64,000 bases of DNA. Source: Erwinia aphidicola (GTDB taxonomy: Bacteria > Pseudomonadota > Gammaproteobacteria > Enterobacterales > Enterobacteriaceae). The DNA is taken from assembly GCF_014773485.1 (NCBI RefSeq), contig NZ_JACXBP010000013.1, positions 23,010 through 87,009 of the forward strand, read 5' to 3'. The notes below the pieces were generated by a model. The model was not told the origin of the DNA. It made no database searches and was given only the letters and a program-made list of their open reading frames with translations. Position 1 is the first letter of the stretch; each line of letters opens with the position of its first letter. The position numbers were made by a program, and so were the translations under genes. Of this stretch, positions 43,561 to 53,932 are shown piece after piece.

Positions 43561-43734
43561 ATTAACCAGCTCTCTGATAAGAATTGCGCAGTGTTATAAG
43601 CAATTTTCATGCCATTAGCACCCGTATAATTCTGATTTTATTCACCAGGGCGCGCATCATCAATGCACCATATAACTTCGCCCTGTACCGCACATTAGGT
43701 CTAATTCTCCATAATCAGAATAGCCTATAGGCCA

Positions 43735-43767
43735 AAAACAAAAAACGCCACGACTATGCGTGGCGTT
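43735..43767 (-). terminator. rho terminator
   Basis: AACGCCACG-ACTATG-CGTGGCGTT with an A-rich run on the left, i.e. U-rich for leftward RNA. It separates rho from wecA. The remaining 43561-43734 is AT-rich and contains no gene. Confidence 0.85.
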
Positions 43768-43848
43768 ACCCGAGTTTTCATCTGTTTATTGACGGGGGTA
43801 GTGTTGTAAAACGGCAATTCGACCGTTTAGCCCCCGGCAACCAGCCAG

Positions 43849-45108
<1,260 letters not shown>

Positions 45109-45472
45109 AATGGTGGGTTCTTAAACTCGGGGTAAAACTTGAATTGTTTGTCGTAAATGGTATGGCGAAAGATCCATGCCTGTTTAATTGGCTCTTGGTT
45201 CCGAAGTCCGCTCGATGATCACGTGCAGGAAAACGCAGATCTGAAACGAGGAGACGGTGAGGACAAGAAGCCGGAAATTCAGTAGATACTAACCGTCAGA
45301 TTGCTGAATGTCTGTAAGATTCTGATGAATACAGCGTTCAACAAGGAGTCATTCTATAAGGTGCAAACTACAAGGTAAGTTCGTCGTGCAGTGGATTTAA
45401 CTTAGCACGCTTAATGCCGGGCGTCTAGCGGATAGATGAAAAATCAAACCGCAAAACGCCGGCAAGGCATGA
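45109..45472 (-). other. rho leader region with an eroded rhoL-like sequence
   Basis: E. coli has a 33-codon leader ORF, rhoL, here. On the minus strand at 45278 to 45219 the codons SGFLSSPSPRFRSAFSCT resemble the middle of RhoL, but an in-frame TGA (45279-45281) precedes them, no start codon is found, and a stop comes early. The leader is therefore conserved as RNA or decayed as an ORF. No other gene is visible between rho and trxA. Confidence 0.4.
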
Positions 45473-45802
45473 TTAGCCCAGGTTCGCGTTCAGGAACTCT
45501 TTGAGCTGGCCTTTAGAGAGTGCGCCGACTTTGGTCGCAGCCACTTCGCCATTTTTGAACAGCAGCAGGGTTGGGATACCACGGATGCCGTACTTAGGCG
45601 CCGTTGCTGGGTTCTCATCAATGTTCAACTTAGCGATTTTCAGCTTGCCTTCATATTCGGCAGCCACTTCATCGAGAATAGGGGCGATCATCTTACAAGG
45701 ACCGCACCATTCTGCCCAGAAGTCGACCAGTACCAAATCTTCTGCTTTCAGAACGTCGGCGTCAAAGCTGTCATCGGTCACGTGGGTAATTTTATCGCTC
45801 AT
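45473..45802 (-). CDS. trxA: TrxA, thioredoxin 1
   Basis: A 109-residue thioredoxin with the redox motif WCGPC (Cys33 and Cys36) and the cis-proline segment GIRGIPTLLLF. It reduces protein disulfides, including ribonucleotide reductase, and is recycled by TrxB with NADPH. It is divergent from rhlB across 129 bp, as in E. coli. Confidence 0.98.
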   Translation of the reverse strand: MSDKITHVTDDSFDADVLKAEDLVLVDFWAEWCGPCKMIAPILDEVAAEYEGKLKIAKLNIDENPATAPKYGIRGIPTLLLFKNGEVAATKVGALSKGQLKEFLNANLG

Positions 45803-45931
45803 GTTTACTCCAAGGGATTATCTTTACCTTTGATGTAGCATTAAGCAGCATCAGGCTGAGTTTATTGCACTGCTTTTATTTCACCGGATATGCTTTCGTA
45901 AAGCAATAGTAAGCTGATATTCTACCACACT

Positions 45932-47224
45932 ATGAGCAAAACACACTTAACAGAACAGAAGTTTTCCGACTTCGCCCTGCACCCTCAGGTGATTGAAGCC
46001 CTTGAAACTAAAGGGTTTCATAATTGCACGCCTATTCAGGCGCTGGCATTACCGTTTACGCTCTCCGGGCGTGATGTAGCAGGTCAGGCGCAAACCGGTA
46101 CCGGCAAAACGATGGCGTTCCTGACGTCAACGTTCCATCATCTTCTTTCTCACCCCGCCCCGGAAGGTCGCCAGGTTAACCAACCGCGCGCGCTGATCCT
46201 GGCACCGACGCGCGAACTGGCGGTGCAGATCCATGCGGATGCAGAACCGCTGGCGCAGGTTACCGGGCTGAAACTGGGCCTGGCTTACGGCGGCGATGGC
46301 TACGATAAACAGCTGAAAGTGCTCGAAAGCGGCGTCGATGTTCTTATCGCCACCACGGGTCGTTTAATCGATTACGCTAAACAGAATCATGTGAATTTAG
46401 GCGCCATCCAGGTGGTGGTACTCGACGAAGCTGACCGGATGTTTGACCTCGGCTTCATTAAAGACATTCGCTGGTTGTTCCGCCGCATGCCTGCCGCTAA
46501 CCAGCGCCTCAATATGCTGTTCTCCGCCACCCTCTCCTTCCGCGTGCGTGAACTGGCCTTTGAGAATATGAACAACGCGGAATACGTTGAAGTTGAACCG
46601 GAACAGAAAACCGGACATCGCATCAAAGAAGAGCTGTTCTACCCTTCCAACGAAGAGAAAATGCGTTTACTGCAAACGCTGCTGGAAGAAGAGTGGCCCG
46701 ATCGCGCGATCATCTTCGCGAATACCAAGCACCGCTGTGAAGATATCTGGGGCCATCTGGCTGCCGATGGTCACCGCGTGGGCCTGCTGACCGGCGATGT
46801 GGCACAGAAGAAACGCCTGCGTATTCTGGATGATTTCACCAAAGGTGATGTTGATATCCTGGTCGCTACCGACGTTGCGGCACGTGGTCTGCACATTCCA
46901 GCCGTGACCCACGTCTTCAACTACGATCTGCCTGATGACCGTGAAGACTATGTTCACCGCATTGGCCGTACCGGTCGTGCCGGTGCCAACGGTCACTCAA
47001 TCAGCCTGGCCTGTGAAGAGTACGCTCTCAACCTGCCGGCGATTGAAGACTATATTGGCCATAGCATTGCCGTCAGCCGCTATAACAGCGATGCGCTGAT
47101 GAGCGATCTGCCGCCGCCAAAACGCTTAACCCGAACGCGTTCTGGAAATGGTCCGCGCCGTGGGGGAAATAACAACCGCCGCAGCAGCGCGCCGCGTAGC
47201 CCTAACCGTAAACGTTCAGGTTAA
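45932..47224 (+). CDS. rhlB: RhlB, DEAD-box RNA helicase of the degradosome
   Basis: A 430-residue helicase (E. coli 421): Q motif FHNCTPIQALALP, Walker A AQTGTGKT, LDEADRMFDLGF, SAT and HRIGRTGRAG, and a basic Arg/Ser/Asn-rich C-terminal tail that binds RNase E in E. coli. It unwinds structured RNA for the RNA degradosome. gppA follows after 6 nt, so the two are likely co-transcribed. Confidence 0.97.
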   Translation: MSKTHLTEQKFSDFALHPQVIEALETKGFHNCTPIQALALPFTLSGRDVAGQAQTGTGKTMAFLTSTFHHLLSHPAPEGRQVNQPRALILAPTRELAVQIHADAEPLAQVTGLKLGLAYGGDGYDKQLKVLESGVDVLIATTGRLIDYAKQNHVNLGAIQVVVLDEADRMFDLGFIKDIRWLFRRMPAANQRLNMLFSATLSFRVRELAFENMNNAEYVEVEPEQKTGHRIKEELFYPSNEEKMRLLQTLLEEEWPDRAIIFANTKHRCEDIWGHLAADGHRVGLLTGDVAQKKRLRILDDFTKGDVDILVATDVAARGLHIPAVTHVFNYDLPDDREDYVHRIGRTGRAGANGHSISLACEEYALNLPAIEDYIGHSIAVSRYNSDALMSDLPPPKRLTRTRSGNGPRRGGNNNRRSSAPRSPNRKRSG

Positions 47225-47230
47225 AACGCC

Positions 47231-48718
47231 ATGCTGAGCGCATCATCACTCTATGCTGCCATCGATTTAGGATCGAACAGCTTTCATATGTTGGTGGTGC
47301 GCGAAGTGGCTGGCAGTATCCAGACCATTGCCCGCATCAAGCGTAAGGTTCGCCTGGCTGCCGGGCTTGATGCCAGCCACCATCTCTCGGAAGAGGCGAT
47401 GGAGCGTGGCTGGCAGTGCCTGCGGCTGTTCTCCGAGCAGCTGCAGGATATCCCACCGCAGCAGATCCGCGTCGTCGCCACCGCCACCCTGCGTATTGCC
47501 TCAAACGCCGGTGAATTCCTCGTAAAAGCTGAGAAAATCCTGGGTTGCCCGGTCAATGTGATCAGCGGTGAGGAGGAAGCTCGCCTGATTTATCAGGGCG
47601 TCGCGCATACCACCGGCGGTTCGGATAAGCGACTGGTGGTGGATATCGGCGGCGGCAGCACCGAGCTGGTCACCGGCAAGGGTTCGCAGGCCACTACGCT
47701 GTTCAGCCTGTCGATGGGCTGCGTGACCTGGCTGGAGCGCTATTTTACCGATCGTCATCTGGGTAAAGAGAATTTCGAACAGGCCGAACAGGCCGCGCGG
47801 GCGATGATCCGGCCGGTGGCCGGTGCGCTGCGCGAACAGGGCTGGCAGGTTTGCGTCGGGGCTTCCGGCACCGTTCAGGCGCTGCAGGAAATTATGATGG
47901 CGCAGGGCATGGATGAGCGTATTACGCTGAGTAAGCTTCAGCAGCTCAAACAGCGCGCCATCCAGTGCGGCAAACTGGAAGAGCTGGAGATTGAGGGGCT
48001 GACCCTTGAGCGCGCGCTGGTTTTCCCGAGCGGCTTATCCATTCTCATCGCCATCTTTAATGAACTGAATATTACCAGCATGACGCTGGCCGGCGGCGCA
48101 CTGCGCGAAGGATTGGTTTACGGCATGCTGCACCTGCCGGTGGATCGCGATATTCGCAACCGCACGCTGCATAATATCCAGCGCCGTTTTGCTATCGATC
48201 CCGAGCAGGCTGACCGCGTGCGTCAGTTAGCCGATACCTTCGCCCGCCAGGTGGGGCAGAGCTGGAAGCTGGACGATCGCAGCCGTGAACTGTTGGATAG
48301 CGCCTGCCTGATCCATGAAATTGGTTTAAGCGTGGATTTCCGCCAGGCTCCGCAGCACTCCGCATATCTGGTGCGCCATCTCGATCTGCCAGGCTTTACC
48401 CCCGCGCAGAAAAAGCTGCTGGCAACGCTGCTGCAAAATCAGGTCAACAGCATCGATTTGGCGCTGTTAAGCCAGCAGAATGCCGTGCCGCCGCGCGTGG
48501 CTGAACGGCTTAGCCGCCTGCTGCGTCTGGCGATCATTTTTGCCAGCCGCCGCCGCGATGACACGCTGCCTGCGGTCCGTTTGCAGGCAGATGAGGACAA
48601 CCTGACGCTGACGCTGCCGCAGGGCTGGCTGGATGCCCATCCTCTGCGCGCTGAGCTGCTGGAGCAGGAAGCACACTGGCAGAGCTATGTGCACTGGTCA
48701 TTAGTCATTAGTCATTAA
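47231..48718 (+). CDS. gppA: GppA, pppGpp 5'-phosphohydrolase / exopolyphosphatase
   Basis: A 495-residue protein (E. coli 494) of the ASKHA fold: AAIDLGSNSFHMLVVRE, SGEEEARLIYQG and VDIGGGSTELV. It converts pppGpp to ppGpp and can degrade polyphosphate. Its last codons lie in three tandem GTCATTA heptamers (48697-48717), with the stop codon at the end of the third, so the C-terminus (SLVISH) is an unstable spot. Confidence 0.96.
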   Translation: MLSASSLYAAIDLGSNSFHMLVVREVAGSIQTIARIKRKVRLAAGLDASHHLSEEAMERGWQCLRLFSEQLQDIPPQQIRVVATATLRIASNAGEFLVKAEKILGCPVNVISGEEEARLIYQGVAHTTGGSDKRLVVDIGGGSTELVTGKGSQATTLFSLSMGCVTWLERYFTDRHLGKENFEQAEQAARAMIRPVAGALREQGWQVCVGASGTVQALQEIMMAQGMDERITLSKLQQLKQRAIQCGKLEELEIEGLTLERALVFPSGLSILIAIFNELNITSMTLAGGALREGLVYGMLHLPVDRDIRNRTLHNIQRRFAIDPEQADRVRQLADTFARQVGQSWKLDDRSRELLDSACLIHEIGLSVDFRQAPQHSAYLVRHLDLPGFTPAQKKLLATLLQNQVNSIDLALLSQQNAVPPRVAERLSRLLRLAIIFASRRRDDTLPAVRLQADEDNLTLTLPQGWLDAHPLRAELLEQEAHWQSYVHWSLVISH

Positions 48719-48759
48719 TTAAAATCTACTACGCTCGGTAATGCGGCGTTAATCCGCTT

Positions 48760-50778
48760 CTATTTCTTCGCTTTATCCAGCATCGCCCGCAACCCGGCCA
48801 CACGACTCTGGCCGGTTTGCATGCGCTCTTCTGCGCTGACGACTTTCCGCTCCGACTCCCATTTCAGATCATCCTGCGGTAGCTCCAGCAGGAAGCGGCT
48901 TGGCTCCGGGCGGATTGATTCACCATACTGACGTCGCTCGCGGCACAGAGTAAACGTCAGCTCCTTCTGCGCACGCGTGATACCCACGTAAGCCAGACGA
49001 CGCTCCTCTTCAACGTTATTTTCGTCAATGCTGCTCTGATGCGGCAGTAATCCCTCCTCCATGCCCACCAGGAACACGTAGGGGAACTCCAGACCTTTCG
49101 AGGCGTGCAGCGTCATTAACTGAACCTGATCTGACTCTTCATCACTTTCACCGCGCTCCATCATGTCGCGCAGCGTAAAGCGCGTAACGACCTGGGTCAG
49201 CGTCATGGGTTCGTCGATATCGCTGCCCTCCAGCATTTCCGTCATCCACTGGAACAGGGTATTGACGTTTTTCATGCGCATTTCAGCCGCTTTCGGGCTG
49301 CCGGAAGTTTCAAACAGCCAGCTCTCGTAATCGATACCGCGGATCAGATCGCGTACCGCAGCCACCGGCTCGCGCTCCGCCAGCTGCGCTACCTCCCGCA
49401 GCCAGTGGGTAAAGCGCTGCAGAGATTCCAGACCGCGCCCGGTCAGAGTCTGGCCGAGCCCCATATCAAAGCTGGCGCTGAACAGGCTTTTATTGCGCTG
49501 CATCGCCCACTCGCCCAGTTTTTGTAGCGTAGCCGAACCGATTTCACGCCGTGGCGTATTCACAATGCGCATAAAGGCGCTGTCGTCGTCGGCGTTGGTC
49601 AGTACGCGCAGGTAGGCCAGCAGATCCTTGATTTCCGGACGCGAGAAGAATGAGGTGCCGCCGGAGATACGGTAGGGAATGCGGTTCTGCATCAGCATTT
49701 TTTCAAACACCCGCGACTGATGGTTGCCGCGATACAGAATGGCGTAGTCTTTATAAGCGGTCTTATTGATAAAGTGATGGGCAATCAGCTCGCCGGTAAC
49801 GCGTTCCGCTTCGTGATCTTCGTTGTTGGCCGTCACCACCTTCAGCTCCGCGCCGTAGCCCAGCTCGGAGAACAGACGCTTTTCAAACACGTGCGGGTTA
49901 TTGGCGATCAGGATATTCGCCGCTTTCAGAATGCGTTCCGAAGAGCGGTAGTTCTGCTCCAGCTTGATCACCTGCAGCGCCGGGAAATCTTCCTGAAGCA
50001 GCACCAGGTTCTGCGGCCGCGCACCGCGCCAGGAGTAGATCGACTGATCGTCATCCCCCACCACGGTAAAGCGCGCACGGCTACCCACCAGCAGCTTTAC
50101 CAGCTCATACTGGCTGGTGTTGGTATCCTGATATTCATCCACCAGCAGGTAGCGGATTTTCTGCTGCCAGCGTTCGCGCACTTCCAGATTGCGCTGGAAC
50201 AGCAGGGTCGGCAGCAGGATCAGATCGTCGAAATCCAGCACGTTGCAGGACTTCAGATGGCGGTCATACAGCGCGTAGCAGTGCGCGAACAGCTTATCGC
50301 GCTCCGATAACGCCCCCGCAGCCGCACGCGGCGGATCCATCAGATCGTTCTTCCAGTTGGAGATCGTTGATATCAGCTGCTGCAGCAGGGTTTTATCGTT
50401 TTCCAGCCACTCCTCGGTCAGGTCTTTTAACAGCGCCAGCTGATCCTGGTCGTCAAACAGAGAGAAGTTCGATTTCATCCCCAGCGCGGCGTATTCGCGC
50501 TTAATAATTTCCAGCCCCAGCGTATGGAAGGTGGAGATCATCAACCCGCGCGCTTCTTTGCGCCCCAGCGTCTGCGCCACGCGCTCTTTCATCTCACGCG
50601 ACGCCTTGTTGGTAAAGGTCACCGCGGCGATATGGCGCGCCTGATAGCCGCATTCGCGGATCAGGTGGGCAATTTTATTGGTAATGACGCGTGTTTTTCC
50701 CGAACCGGCACCAGCCAGTACCAGACAGGGTCCGGTAACAAATTCGACGGCGTGTTGCTGACCAGGATTAAGACGCAT
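48760..50778 (-). CDS. rep: Rep, ATP-dependent DNA helicase
   Basis: A 672-residue superfamily 1A helicase (E. coli 673): AGAGSGKT at 21-28, LLVDEYQDTN, GDDDQSIYSWRGA, LAYVGITRAQ. It assists the replisome through protein-bound DNA and stalled forks. I start at MRLNPGQQHAVEF to match the family; the 33 upstream in-frame codons run into the intergenic repeat and lack similarity. It converges with gppA. Confidence 0.96.
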   Translation of the reverse strand: MRLNPGQQHAVEFVTGPCLVLAGAGSGKTRVITNKIAHLIRECGYQARHIAAVTFTNKASREMKERVAQTLGRKEARGLMISTFHTLGLEIIKREYAALGMKSNFSLFDDQDQLALLKDLTEEWLENDKTLLQQLISTISNWKNDLMDPPRAAAGALSERDKLFAHCYALYDRHLKSCNVLDFDDLILLPTLLFQRNLEVRERWQQKIRYLLVDEYQDTNTSQYELVKLLVGSRARFTVVGDDDQSIYSWRGARPQNLVLLQEDFPALQVIKLEQNYRSSERILKAANILIANNPHVFEKRLFSELGYGAELKVVTANNEDHEAERVTGELIAHHFINKTAYKDYAILYRGNHQSRVFEKMLMQNRIPYRISGGTSFFSRPEIKDLLAYLRVLTNADDDSAFMRIVNTPRREIGSATLQKLGEWAMQRNKSLFSASFDMGLGQTLTGRGLESLQRFTHWLREVAQLAEREPVAAVRDLIRGIDYESWLFETSGSPKAAEMRMKNVNTLFQWMTEMLEGSDIDEPMTLTQVVTRFTLRDMMERGESDEESDQVQLMTLHASKGLEFPYVFLVGMEEGLLPHQSSIDENNVEEERRLAYVGITRAQKELTFTLCRERRQYGESIRPEPSRFLLELPQDDLKWESERKVVSAEERMQTGQSRVAGLRAMLDKAKK

Positions 50779-50829
50779 AGATAAATCACTCAATGAAATT
50801 GCGAGGGAGGAGAAAACAGCGTGGTAGTA

Positions 50830-51028
50830 TATACCCAAAATAATTCGAGTTGCATGAAGGCAGCAAAAGAGTGACAAATCGGTCGGAAACCGATTTGAGC
50901 AGCGCTCGCGCTGGCCGAGGGCTGAGCCTCAGGGATGAGGCTCACTAATCCCGATGAGCTGACTGAAGTCAGTGATTAGGGTGAACGAGGGCAGCTAACG
51001 CACAGGTAGCTTGAAGTATGACGGGTAT
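50830..51028. repeat. MITE-like intergenic palindromic repeat
   Basis: About 199 bp with imperfect terminal inverted repeats: the left end ATACCCAAAATAATTCGAGT and the right end, read in reverse, ATACCCGTCATACTTCAAG. Inside are smaller hairpins (e.g. GCCGAGGGCTGAGCCTCAG and TCACTAATCCC...GTGATTAGGGTGA). Elements with these ends are common between genes in Erwinia, Serratia and Yersinia. There is no coding capacity. It lies between rep and ppiC. Confidence 0.75.
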
Positions 51029-51063
51029 TGCCCGCGAAATAACTCTTACTCAAGGTAACAATC

Positions 51064-51345
51064 ATGGCAAAAATGGCAGCAGCACTGCACATTCTGGTAA
51101 AAGAAGAGAAACTGGCTCAGGACCTGTTAGCACAGCTGGCTGACGGCGCAGATTTTGAGAAGCTGGCGAAGAAGCACTCTACCTGTCCGTCAGGTAAGAA
51201 AGGCGGCCACCTCGGTGAGTTCAAACAGGGCGCAATGGTGCCGGCATTCGATAAAGTGGTGTTCTCCTGCCCGCTGATCGAGCCACAGGGCCCGCTGCAC
51301 ACCCAGTTCGGTTACCACATCATTAAAGTGTTGTACCGCAATTAA
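51064..51345 (+). CDS. ppiC: PpiC, parvulin-type peptidyl-prolyl isomerase
   Basis: A 93-residue single-domain parvulin, the same length as in E. coli, without a signal peptide. Conserved segments are ALHILVKEE, FEKLAKKHSTCPSGKKGGHLGEF and TQFGYHIIKVLYRN. It catalyses cis/trans proline isomerisation in the cytosol; E. coli PpiC binds ketol-acid reductoisomerase (IlvC), encoded next door. Confidence 0.96.
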   Translation: MAKMAAALHILVKEEKLAQDLLAQLADGADFEKLAKKHSTCPSGKKGGHLGEFKQGAMVPAFDKVVFSCPLIEPQGPLHTQFGYHIIKVLYRN

Positions 51346-51371
51346 AAAAGCGCCAGACGGCGCTTTTTTCG
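51344..51371. terminator. Terminator between ppiC and ilvC
   Basis: AAAAAAGCGCC-AGAC-GGCGCTTTTTT; symmetric, so it can end both converging genes. Confidence 0.9.
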
Positions 51372-51411
51372 GGCGGATCAGCGATCCGCCCCTACATCGA
51401 TTTACGCAGAA

Positions 51412-52890
51412 TTAACCCGCTACGGCGATACGTTTCATATCGGTCATGTAGCCACGCAGCTTACGGCCAACCGCTTCGATTTCGTGATGACGAATCGCTT
51501 CGTTCACGTCACGCAGCTGAGCGTTATCTACGGTGGTCGCCGTGTTGACGGCTTTGCCCAGATCGCCTGCCTGCAGCGTGGTCATGAACTCTTTCAGCAG
51601 CGGTACTGCCGCGTAAGAGAACAGGTAGTTACCGTATTCCGCAGTATCAGAGATAACCACGTTCATTTCGTACAGGCGCTTACGGGCGATAGTGTTAGCA
51701 ATCAGCGGCAGCTCGTGCAGTGATTCGTAGTAAGCAGACTCTTCGATGATACCGGCAGCAACCATGGTTTCGAATGCCAGCTCAACGCCCGCTTTCACCA
51801 TGGCGATCATCACAACGCCCTGGTCGAAGTAGTCCTGCTCGGCAATTTTACCTTCGAACTGTGCAGCGTTTTCGAACGCGGTTTTACCGGTCTCTTCACG
51901 CCAGCCCAGCAATTTTTTGTCATCGTTTGCCCAGTCAGCCATCATCCCGGAGGAGAACTCACCGGAGATGATATCGTCCATGTGCTTCTGGAACAGCGGG
52001 GCCATGATGGTTTTCAGCTGCTCGGACAGTGCGTAAGCACGCAGTTTAGCCGGGTTAGACAGGCGGTCCATCATCAGCGTAATGCCACCTTGCTTCAGGG
52101 CTTCGGTGATGGTTTCCCAGCCGAACTGAATCAGTTTTTCTGCGTAGGCTGCATCCGTACCTTCAGCCACCAGCTTGTCGAAGCACAGCAGCGAACCCGC
52201 CTGCAGCATACCGCACAGGATGGTCTGCTCACCCATCAGATCGGACTTCACTTCAGCAACGAAGGAGGACTCCAGCACGCCCGCACGGTGACCGCCGGTT
52301 GCTGCTGCCCAGGCTTTAGCAATCGCCATGCCTTCGCCTTTTGGATCGTTTTCCGGGTGAACCGCGATCAGCGTTGGCACGCCGAAACCACGTTTGTACT
52401 CTTCACGTACTTCAGTACCCGGGCATTTCGGCGCAACCATCACCACGGTGATGTCTTTACGAACCTGCTCGCCCACTTCAACGATGTTGAAACCGTGTGA
52501 GTAACCCAGCGCTGCGCCCTCTTTCATCAACGGCTGCACCGCCTGTACCACAGCGGAGTGCTGCTTGTCTGGCGTCAGGTTAACCACCAGGTCGGCCTGT
52601 GGGATCAGATCTTCGTAAGTGCCCACTTTGAAGCCATTTTCTGTCGCTTTACGCCATGAAGCACGCTTCTCGGCAATCGCTTCTGCACGCAGAGCGTAAG
52701 CAATGTCGAGGCCAGAATCACGCATGTTCAGGCCCTGGTTCAGGCCCTGAGCACCACAGCCAACGATGACGACTTTTTTACCTTTCAGGTAGCTCGCTTC
52801 ATCAGCAAATTCTTCACGCGCCATAAAGCGGCATTTACCTAATTGCGCCAGCTGGTTGCGCAGGTTCAAAGTGTTGAAATAGTTAGCCAT
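51412..52890 (-). CDS. ilvC: IlvC, ketol-acid reductoisomerase (class II)
   Basis: A 492-residue enzyme (E. coli 491), the long class II form. The NADPH-binding loop is VVIGCGAQG-like (VGCGAQGLNQG). It converts acetolactate and acetohydroxybutyrate to dihydroxy acids in valine, leucine and isoleucine synthesis. It is divergent from its activator ilvY. Confidence 0.98.
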   Translation of the reverse strand: MANYFNTLNLRNQLAQLGKCRFMAREEFADEASYLKGKKVVIVGCGAQGLNQGLNMRDSGLDIAYALRAEAIAEKRASWRKATENGFKVGTYEDLIPQADLVVNLTPDKQHSAVVQAVQPLMKEGAALGYSHGFNIVEVGEQVRKDITVVMVAPKCPGTEVREEYKRGFGVPTLIAVHPENDPKGEGMAIAKAWAAATGGHRAGVLESSFVAEVKSDLMGEQTILCGMLQAGSLLCFDKLVAEGTDAAYAEKLIQFGWETITEALKQGGITLMMDRLSNPAKLRAYALSEQLKTIMAPLFQKHMDDIISGEFSSGMMADWANDDKKLLGWREETGKTAFENAAQFEGKIAEQDYFDQGVVMIAMVKAGVELAFETMVAAGIIEESAYYESLHELPLIANTIARKRLYEMNVVISDTAEYGNYLFSYAAVPLLKEFMTTLQAGDLGKAVNTATTVDNAQLRDVNEAIRHHEIEAVGRKLRGYMTDMKRIAVAG

Positions 52891-53011
52891 GGGTACTCCG
52901 TATGAGGTTGTGATGCGTTTGTCTGTTATCGGGTCTCTCTTTCCGACCCTGTATAAACCCTATCATATGACAGGAAATGCATTGCTGAAATTGATATATT
53001 AACAACGTGAC

Positions 53012-53028
53012 GTTGCACTTTTTGCAAC
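53012..53028. promoter_or_regulatory. Putative IlvY operator in the ilvC-ilvY gap
   Basis: GTTGCA-CTTTT-TGCAAC, a perfect 6-bp inverted repeat in the 160-bp divergent gap, 23 bp before ilvY. IlvY is known to bind two tandem operators between ilvY and ilvC and to activate ilvC with acetolactate or acetohydroxybutyrate. Confidence 0.6.
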
Positions 53029-53050
53029 ATAGCTTTGAGGCCCAAACTGT

Positions 53051-53932
53051 ATGGATCTGCGTGACCTGAAATTGTTTCTCCATCTCGCCGATAGCCGCCA
53101 TTTTGGCCGCAGCGCAAGGGCGATGCACGTCAGCCCCTCTACGCTGTCACGGCAGATCCAGCGGCTGGAGGAGGACCTCGGGCAGACGCTGTTTTTACGC
53201 GATAACCGCACGGTAACCCTGACCGATGCCGGTGAGCGTCTGCGCCAGTTCGCTCAGCAAACGCTGTTGCAGTATCAGCAGATGCGCCACGCCATCGGGC
53301 AGAATGGCCCGTCACTGAGTGGTGAACTGCGTCTGTTCTGCTCGGTGACCGCCGCTTACAGCCATCTGCCGCCCATCCTTGATCGCTTCCGCGCCGAGCA
53401 TCCGCTGGTAGAAATCAAACTGACCACCGGGGACGCCGCCGACGCGGTGGAGAAAGTCCAGACCAATGAGGCCGATATTGCCATCGCCGGGCGGCCAGAA
53501 ACGCTGCCCGGCAGCATTGGTTTTATGCCGCTCGGGCTGATCCCGCTGGTGCTGATCGCCCCCGCGCTGCCGTGCCCGGTGCGTAGCCAGGCAACGCAGC
53601 CGCATCCCGACTGGGCGCAAATCCCATTTATTCTGCCCGCGCAGGGGCCGTCGCGGCGACGCATTGATTTATGGTTCCGCCATCGCCATATCGCGAACCC
53701 ACTGATTTACGCTACGGTTTCCGGACATGAGGCAATTGTCTCGATGGTGGCGCTGGGGTGCGGCATCGCACTGCTGCCGGATGTGGTGCTGGAGAACAGT
53801 CCGGAGCCAATCCGTAACCGTATTCTGGAGCTGGAAGATGTCGAGATGGTGGCACCGTTTGAACTCGGCGTATGCGTACAAAAAAAGCGGCTCACTGAGC
53901 CGCTTATTGATGCTTTCTGGAAACTGCTTTAG
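53051..53932 (+). CDS. ilvY: IlvY, LysR-type activator of ilvC
   Basis: A 293-residue LysR regulator (E. coli 297). The N-terminal helix-turn-helix is LADSRHFGRSARAMHVSPST, with the effector domain after about residue 90. It activates ilvC with the IlvC substrates as inducers and represses itself. Its last codons overlap the ilvA stop and hold the ilv operon terminator on the opposite strand. Confidence 0.96.
   Translation: MDLRDLKLFLHLADSRHFGRSARAMHVSPSTLSRQIQRLEEDLGQTLFLRDNRTVTLTDAGERLRQFAQQTLLQYQQMRHAIGQNGPSLSGELRLFCSVTAAYSHLPPILDRFRAEHPLVEIKLTTGDAADAVEKVQTNEADIAIAGRPETLPGSIGFMPLGLIPLVLIAPALPCPVRSQATQPHPDWAQIPFILPAQGPSRRRIDLWFRHRHIANPLIYATVSGHEAIVSMVALGCGIALLPDVVLENSPEPIRNRILELEDVEMVAPFELGVCVQKKRLTEPLIDAFWKLL
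53879..53905 (-). terminator. Terminator of the ilvGMEDA operon, inside the ilvY coding end
   Basis: On the minus strand AAGCGGCTC-AGT-GAGCCGCTT is followed by a T-run. It lies 24 bp beyond the ilvA stop but within the last codons of ilvY, which encode KKRLTEPL there. Confidence 0.8.
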
